Shown in pieces: positions 53,501 through 62,500 of a stretch of DNA of 64,000 nucleotides (its first letter is position 1; each line of letters begins with the position of its first letter). Below the pieces are notes generated by a model. The model had not been told where the DNA came from. It did no database searches and saw only the letters and a program-made list of their open reading frames with translations. Position numbers and translations under genes: made by a program. Source of the stretch: Nocardia jinanensis (GTDB lineage Bacteria; Actinomycetota; Actinomycetes; Mycobacteriales; Mycobacteriaceae); assembly GCF_014645735.1 (NCBI RefSeq), contig NZ_BMMH01000002.1, positions 186,001 through 250,000 on the forward strand, written 5' to 3'.

Positions 53501-56500
53501 CACCTCCGATGTGCCATCGATCAGGCCATATGTCGCTGCCACATCCGCCGCCGCCAGCGGCCGCGGTTCGGATGGCGTGACGATCACCGCGAAATCGATG
53601 GTTGCGATATGCCCCCGACCCGTGATCATCAAAGGTGAATCGGTGACCGGACGTGCGTCATCGAATGCGCCTGCCACGTGGTCCTCGTGGCCTGGCGGCG
53701 CGAGAAAACGGGCCAGCTGCTCGCGCGCCACCCCGGCTTGCACCTGTGCGTTTCTCGGGATACGCCAGGTACCGAGCCATGTGCGACCCTGGATATCGAG
53801 ATCCATCCCGGACTGGCGGATACCGCCCCCGGGATACCGGACCGCCACCCAGAGCTGCCCGGCCGGGTTCTGCTGAACCGTGATCCGGGCTTCCGGGCAG
53901 TCCAGCGTAGTCACCACAACGCCCACCAGGGCGTCGACCACCTCCCCGTCCACGCCGCGCTGTTCCAGCCATCCACGCAGCAGGCCGGCCAGCGCCGGTC
54001 CGCCGGCATTCTCGAGATCCGCGCGCCCCAACTCGACCGTACGGTCCCGAACGACTACCGCGAAAGCACCTCGGGCGAGGCAGGACTCGACCCATCGGCG
54101 CCGTTCGAGAGCAGCCACCGCATCCCAATACGCCGTTACCGCCGCAGACAACCGCCCTGCCGGATCGTGCCCGTCCAAGACCGCCGTATCCGCCGCCGCC
54201 CGGGCCTGCGCTCGGGATTGCAGCAGTACATTCATATCAGCGCCGGTCGCCGCGGCCGCGGCCGTCAACCCGATGTACTCCGGTGAGTCGACCGGCGGAC
54301 GACGCCGCCCACCTCCGTTTCCGGCTTCACTATCGCTGGAACGAAGCCCGGACTCGACATGTTCGAACGAGGGTTCCTCCGTTATCGAACTCGGCTGGTC
54401 CTGGGACGGGTGTTCCTCCCCGTGGTGTCCGTCCGGATCGACAGGTGACGACGATGCCGTGTCGGCGTCTCGGGTTTCCATACCGGCAATCAGCGTGCCC
54501 AGCGCGAAATCGCCGTAGCGGACGCCGATCGGGTCGCTGAAGACGAGCCGGGCGCCGGTCACCTCCATCCGGATAGTTCCCGGGGCGTCCGCACCGGCGC
54601 GGTGCATCCGCCGCGCCACGATGCCCTGAGCTTGCTGCGCCTCATCGCGGGTGAGTCGCGTGTCTGCGAGCAGCAGCTGCGCAGCGTGCGCGAAGTCCGT
54701 TCTCAGCACATCATCGCGTCCGCCGCGTACGTCCACGCGATGCCGGTCGGGGCCTGCCTCGAGGGTCAGCCACGCCTCACCGGCACCATCGTGCAAGCGC
54801 ACCCGCAGACTGCCCGCCCAATCGACGACCGAAACCCAGCCGCCGCCGACGAGATCCACCGCGCGACCCAGCATCGACTGCACCCACGCCGTTTCACCGT
54901 CGAACCCGGCGTCGATGACTGCGTCGGCGACCCGCTGTTCGGCGGCCCGGTCGTCCCGTGACAGATGGACCACTCCGTGTTCGGCGAGCCGAGCCCGATG
55001 CCCGGCCACCACCACCGCGACGTCGCGGCGGAGGTCGCCGCGATCCAGTTCCTCGGCCAGCCGGTTCAGCTGACCTGCGAATTCCTCGGTGAGCCGGGCT
55101 GTCTCGACACTCACCGCACCGAGTGCACGCTGCCGGTCCAACAGTCGGCCGAGCGCATCGATCGCGTATTCGATTCGCTCCGCAGCGCGAGAGTCGATAT
55201 CCGCCGGCAGTTCGAGCCAGACCCCGGCCAGACGCAATGCTTCCTCGGCGGGCACCGCAGCACCGGCCGACTCGTCCAACATCCGCGCCGCCGTGTGGAT
55301 CGCGAGCTCGGCGGTGTTCATCTCGCCGGAGTCCGGGAAAGGCGATGGTGACTGCTCGGCGTCGCCCGTCGAGGCACCACTTTCGTCTCCGGCGAGCTCC
55401 TCCTGCGGCAGCTCTACTGTCAGATCGGTGCGGCGTTCGCCGTGGTCGATCTCGAAGTCGATCGCATCGATGACAGCTGCCGCACCGGCGATCAGGACCG
55501 CGCCGCCGTCCGAGGTCGGCTCCGCCGGGGCGACGACCCACGCCGAGGGCGGGTAGCGCCGGCCACCGACCGTCACTCCGCCGGGGAACTGCTCCCCCAC
55601 CTGCATCGCGACAACCAGACCGTCTTCCGTGCGGAGCTCGTACACCTGACCGCCGAATTCCAGGTTCCGGGCGAGGTTCTCGCGCTGCCTCGTCTCGTCC
55701 GGACCATCGGGTTCGCCGACCGGTCCGTCGATCGGCGTCGTCGGCGCGTCCACATCCGGAACGGCATGGCGAGCCACCGAATCCACGGCCGATCCGTCGG
55801 GACGCACCAATGCGGCGTAGACGCCGGTCACGGCCGGGTCTTGCCGCCCGGGCACGTAGCGGCGCTCGGTCGGCGTCGAATCGGGGCGCTGCAGTGGATC
55901 GCGTTCGACCGGTTCGTCGTAGGGCCAGTCGCGAATGGTGAACACGTCCGCACCGTCCACGACCCCCTCGTAGATCAGTTCGTAGGTGTGCGAGCCGGAG
56001 GGGTACTCGTCGACGACTACCGCGCGGGCACCCGGACCCAGCGCTTTCAGTTCGTCGGCGATCTTGTCCCACGGGGTGCGCTCGGCATCACCTTCGATTC
56101 CGCCGGGATACCAGCCCGCATCCAGCATCACGATGTATTCGTCGGCGCCGGTCCCGCGCGGGAAAGCAGTGAGGATGATCTCCTGCGAGCCGGTGGGCGG
56201 ATGCGGAAGCGACGCCCGCCACCGTTGGATATCGGTGGCGACATGGTGGGCACAGTTGGGGGGATCGCCCTCCAGCAATCGCCGGCGCACCGGGTCGTCG
56301 AGCACCGGGCTCGTACGCCGGGGCAGCTCGCGGGTGCGCCGATCCACGGGTTCGGCGATGGACCGCTCGGCGCCGTCGGCGAATACCGACCGAGTCTCGA
56401 TCTCGAGCACCTGCGCCACGGTGTAGAGGTCCACGTCCGGATGCCGGACCAGCTGCCGATGCGGCAGGCCGTCACTCTCACTCTGCCCCGGGGGGAGCAT

Positions 56501-59500
56501 CCGGGTGAGCCGGGCGGGGGTCGCCAGCAGCCCGTCGAGGTCGTACGCCATCGACTCGACCGGCCCGAACCGCGCTACCGAGGCAGTGGTCGGGTTCGAG
56601 ACGTTGTGCACGGCATCCTCGAAGCCGTCCGCTGCGTAGGTGGCGGCGATCTCCAGGTCGATATCGGCGGGCAGCAGGTGCGCCTTCACCACCTCTGCGG
56701 TGTCGATATCGCCGATGGCGATCATCACCCCGCTAGGGCTCAGCGACAGCAGGTGCACCGGCGGGTGACCGGGCAGAGCGGCGGCGAACCGGGCGGCCGA
56801 CTCCAGCGCCGCAATCTGCTCGAGGATCCAGGCGTGCGCCCTTTCCTGGGATGGTGACAGCTGCCCGTCCTGGGCGAGCGTCCTGAAATACGCGTCCGCC
56901 CGGGCAAGCACCAGCCGGTTGGCGCGGTTGCGCCACCGTGCCGGGATCCCTTCGAGCGACCCGATCTGGTCCGGTATCCCCTCGATGAGCGTCCAGCGTT
57001 CGTCTGCACTCGACGACGGCCACGCGGCCGCCAGGTCCACCGGGAACCCGGCACCCAGGAACGTCAGTAGTGTCCGCGCTCGTTCCCGCGCCGCCACCTG
57101 ATCGGGGATCCGATCGGGCAGCACCGGGCGCGGAACTGTGCCGATACCGCGCAAAGCCGAACGCCACCCCTCCAGCCGCGCCACCTCCAATCGAGCCTGC
57201 TCGTATTCCGCCGCAGCCTGTTGGATCGGCGCATGCGGATCAACATCGGCGAGGAACTCGGAGAACTCATCGGCGAAGGCGCGCCCGCGGAGGAACCGGT
57301 CGGTGAATTCGCCCGCGCGCAACTCCTCTCGAACGGCCAGCAGGTCCATACCCGCCTGCTGCGCTCGCCACAGCGCCTCGGCGTACCAGGCGTCGCGCTC
57401 CCACATCGCCTTCCGCAGTGCCTCGTCGATGCGCTCTCCCGGGACCTGCGCGTAGTCCGCAGGCGGCCGCGACTGCTCGAGCAACTCCTCCAGGAACTCC
57501 AGTTCCGCGGCCGCGAGCCCGCGGTCGTTCTCGCCGTCGGCGTTGTCCAGCCGCACCTGGGTATCCGCATACATTTGCGGCAGGACGTCCGTGGGATCAC
57601 CGGCCGGCATCCGCTGCGGGACCATATCCTCGATCCGGTCCCGGACAACACCTGCGTACGACGTATTACCGACGGCGTCGGCGGCGGCCAGCTCGTCGAT
57701 CAGGAAGGCCAGCAGTCTCGCGCGCACGGCCCCGGAGGATCCGCCGTCCGGGTCGGGCTCGGCGCCGGTCTCGGCCCCGCCTGGGTGCGCCGAGTGGTCC
57801 GTTCCGGTCCCGGAGCCGTCGGTGTTCCCTTCCGGGTCGGGCCTTTTCCACTGCCGAGCGGCGCCATTCCCCACCACCTGGTCATCGTCCGCAGCCGGAC
57901 CGGGTGTCTCCGGCTCTACGAGCCCGCCGCCCTGCGTGTATCGCGTGTCGGGTTCGCCGAGCGGGTCGAAACCGGCGTGCCCGGCCGGGACACCCTCAAG
58001 GCTTGCGTCGGCCGCCCCTTCGGTGGCGGACTCGGCATTGTCCGGATAGTCGGCTGTGCCGTCATCGTCTGCAGTGGGTCTCGATGCGGCAGAAGCGGTG
58101 ATCGGCGGCCCCAATACCAGCCTCAGCAGTCCATTCCGGAACCCGAGCACGGAATCGGAGATCGAGTTCATCCCGAACGAGCCCCACCAGCGTGTCCGCC
58201 GCTGACTGCTTTCCCGCTCTGCCGCCGATGGTCCGGTCTCGGGTGCCGCGGATGCTCGCCGGCCACTTTCGACCGTGCCCGCAGCTCCGCTGGACTTCTC
58301 CCCCCTGTTGCCCGGCGCCGCGCTCGCTGTGCCCGGCGTGTAGTGGGTGAACCCGAGACCGATATTCCCTTCGGCGACCAACCGCGCCTTGTCCATCAGA
58401 ACGGTGACGAGTTTGCTCATGTCATGGCCGTACTCGCGGTAGCCCGCGGCGATGGTTCGCACGTCGCTCAGGTCGAATCCCCCGGCCGTCACCCAGATCA
58501 GCGATTCGCCCAGCGGTTCGGACGGGTTCGCGGGGTCGGGCCAGGTCGCGACGAAGGGTGTCGCGGGAACAGCCTTCCCCAAGATCGCCCTCTTCAGCCG
58601 GTTCCCCTCGAAATACAACGGGACGAAGTCGTGCTCATGCACCTCACCGGTCCCGAGGTCCAGGCGGCGCACTCGACTACCGCCGACCGAGCCCGCGGTC
58701 ACCCGGCCCGGTTCGACCACCGTTACGGCAATCGTGCTCAGCGGCAGACTGTCTTGATCCTCCGGGAACAACCACCCCAGTTCCGATACGGCTCGATGTG
58801 CTCTCTCGACCGCTGTCCGGATGGCCGCCTCGGCGTCGAAGCTTTCCGCCCGGCTGCCTGCCACCGCCTGCCGCAGGTATTCGCTTGCCACAGCAGTGGC
58901 CACCTGGGAAGCCAGATGTGATTCTGTACCGTCCCCACCCGCGGCGATCATGATCCGCACCGGCGCGCCGTCACGGTCGACGATGCCTGCCCAGACTCCG
59001 ACCTGATTGAGCGGCTGAGAACCTTTCGCATCGGCGACGGCGACGATTCCGGTGTTGTCCGGGGAATCCCGTCGGACCCGCGCTGCCGCAACCGCCCTGT
59101 GGTACCCGCGCACCGCCTCGCACAGTCGATTCCGGTAGTCGGTGTCGTAGTCGCCGGGCGCGCCGGATTCGGATGCAACCGAGAGCGCGTGGAGCTTCTC
59201 CGCCATCGACCCCGGCATCGTCCACGTCTCGAAATGCGTATCGACCCATTCCGGATGCTGCTCCGCAATCACATCCCGAAGGTGGTCCGAGGCGGCATCG
59301 ACGGCCACGAGTGCGGGGTGGGCCGTAACCGTTGATTCTGCATCGGGCAGGGATTGTGTCGCGGCGGGTGCGGAGGGCTCGGCCGGCTGATCCGGCCGCA
59401 GGTCCGCGACCGCAGCGCCTGTTGCGGGAGTCGGTACGACACGTCCGACGCGCCACTGGCCTTTCGCATGCTTCCGGGTATCCTCGCTCGCCTCGTCGAA

Positions 59501-62500
59501 GAGTTGCAGAAGTGCATTCAGGCGAGCTCTCCCTTTCGAAACCTGCTCCTGGTCAGCCGTGCTCGCGGTTTCCAGCTTCGTGGCCAGCGCGGTGCGCGCC
59601 TCGTCACGGCTTTCCTGGTCGAGCAGGCGGGGCACAAGTCCCGGTTCCAGCTCGAAATCGGTCAGGTCGAGCAAGTTCTGAACGACTCCCTCGACCTGCA
59701 GCCCGACAGCCGCAGGTGTTATCGCATTTCCGTCGTGCTCTTCGAATGCGAGCCCGGGCAGTGCCGAAGTCGCCTTCAGTGCCGATCCGGCCGAACGATC
59801 GGACACGACCGACGTTTCGGCCACGAGCGCCGGGCGGACGGGCAACGCGGAACCGTCCGGGGGCGTCCGATCCGCGGTGGCGGGCCCTGGGCTCTCAGCG
59901 GCGTCCAACCATTCGGGAAGGTCCGGGGTCCTTCCTGCGTCGAGACCGCTCAGCCGCCACCGCACCGACAGCGGCTCGGAGCCCAGCGGCAGTCGCATGG
60001 TCAACCGCACGTTCAGGCTGCGCCCGTCTAGGTATGTGTAAGGCTGCTCGAGGTCCTCCTCGATATCGCTGCCCAATTCCTCGGCCTGCTCGAGCAGTGT
60101 GATGAACTGTCCCGTACTGCCTTGCTGCACATTCCATATCGCGGTGACAGTGGTGCCGGACACCAGGACTTCGCAGGCGGTCGCCTCGCCGTCGGGCACC
60201 CTCAGCAATACCGAGCCGGCACGCGTGCGTCCGATGGCCACGCTGGCAACGTTGTGTTCCAACGCATTCCGTGCGACCGCGGCCAGCCGCCGGCCCACCT
60301 CGGGCGGTAACCCGCCCACCGAGACGATGGCTTCGTCGATCTCGGCATCGTTCGTCGCGATTTCCGGGCCGTCGGCGTCCCACTCAATCTGTGTAGCCGG
60401 TTCGCCTTGGGTGTGGTCGAATTCGACAGGAGGCCGGGGACCTACGGGAGCGAAGTCCCGCGGGAGATCGGTCATGTCGGACTGCGCACGAGCGGCGAGG
60501 GTGTAGTTCCCCGGTTCGTTCGCGCGGAACTTCTCTTCCAGCCCCGCAGCGTAGGAGGGCACTTTCCCGGAATCGTCGGCCTGCGGCCCGTCGGCAGTGA
60601 TCTCGAAAGTCAACCAGTTACGCCATGGTGAGCCCGGTTGATGACTCATCCGCACCGACGATGCATTGGCGAGGACACCGGCCGGCGCAGTGTAGGGCCC
60701 GGGTATCTCACCTGTGTCGAAGATGTCGACCTGCATCGGCGGCATACCGCCGCCCGCTCTCGACGGTATGCGAATCCCGACCCGGACCGGTCCGTCGGTG
60801 CGCGCACGGGCGTCGTTGATGGCCGCCGTCAGGGCGCCCAAGGCATGGTCCCGTCTGCGCTGCGGCCATTTCGACAGGGCGGCCCGCACCGCGGAAAGTG
60901 CGCGGCCGAGATCCCCGAGGGAATCGGGGGAGTCGATGTCCAGCCGTATCTCACCGACGGAGTCGGGCACTTCCGGCACGGACATAACGTCGTCCCCGGC
61001 TGCGGGGATACTCTCCGTCGCCGCGGCGGCGCCGGCGGCTGCCGAAGCCGCAGCATTCCCATCGCTCGCGGCACGAACTCCAGCCTCGGACGATGTGCCC
61101 GGGATCAGCGGCGCCGTCGATAAACGGATGAGATCAGCCTCTGCCTTGTTCCGCGCCTGATCGGCCCGGCCTGCCTGTACCCGCGCGTCCCGCTCGTCCT
61201 GCCGCGACTTCTCGTGCTCGGCGCGCGCGATGGCAGCGAGCTCGGGAATACTTTTGTCCGCCAGAGTTTCCGGATCATCGACGCCAGTTCGCAACGCCGC
61301 ATGCAAAACCTGTGCTACGGCGTTCGGATCGATGGCCGTACTGTGCGCCGGGATCTCCAGCCACTGCCGGTTACGCCACTGCTGCTCGGCGCTGTCGGTC
61401 GGGCCGTTCGATTCGGCGCCGGATAGCGCGCCACGCACCGCTGTCACATCAGGCGCATCGGAGGATGCCTTACTGTCGTCGAAAACGTGCGCCCGCAATA
61501 GGTCGCCGATCAGTTCGACTTCGATCCGCGCCGCGCCCCGGGAGCGGCGCGCGGCCTCCCGCAGTGTCTCCACAAGTGCGGCCTTCGCCGCGGCACGCCT
61601 CTCTTCCGGCCAGTCGCCCAGCACGGAGTCGGCGGCCTGTTCGACCAGGGTCGAAGCGGAATCCACCGCGCCGTCCGCGGCCGTGACGCCGAAGGACACC
61701 AGCCCCTCTACTGGAGAGCCGTCCGCATCGTCCTGGAGATCCGCGCGATCGGTGACCTCGTACACCCCGTACGGGCCGCCGATCGGAGCGAGACTTCCGG
61801 TCGGCTGTTGCTGCCGCTTCTGCTGTCCGACCAACGTCGCGGCTTGCACCATCCACGACATGTTCTCTGCGAGGTACGTGGCGAGTCCCTCCGCGGACAC
61901 GTCGGTTTCGGTCACCCCGGCCACTTTCGAGGCCGGAACCGCCGGGGCTCGGGCGACCGGCTGCTCCTCCGGCGCGACGTCCAACGCGGGGGTACCGACA
62001 TTCGCCTTACCGGCCACCCCGACCCATCCGGGCGGCCGACCGTGCCCGGCCCCCGCGGCAGCGCCGGCCCTCGGGGCCCCGGCGCCGCCGTCCGCCTGTC
62101 CCGACGACACCTGCTCGGGCAGCGAGAACTCCAACTCCTGCCGGCGCGACACGGCGTCGGTGACCGCTACTGCCAGCGTGCCGTACGGGGTTGTCGCCGC
62201 CGTCAGTCGTACGCCGGTCCCGGCGCGGTGCGAAGCCTGCCGCACCGCATCCTCGATCGCCTGCCGGATCAGTCCCACCTGCACGCCATCCGGCAGATCG
62301 CCGGCCACGCTCAATGCCTCGCCGACGACCCGATCGATCTCGTGGTCGGTGACACCGAAGGCGCTGCTGTTCACCAGCACCTCGACCGGAGCGGCTTCCG
62401 TCCCCTCGGCCGAAGTCGTGGTCGATTGGTCTGCCCAGTCCTGCTCAGGTGGGCTCGCTATCCACTCGAGCACCGTCTCCTCGAGGATCTCCAGCCGTCG

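Noticed and set aside
49520..53638. A plus-strand open frame of 1,372 codons opposite the giant gene
   Set aside because: It is a shadow of the high-GC giant coding frame: its translation is rich in Arg, His and Pro, without domains, and overlaps recognised motifs of the minus-strand protein.
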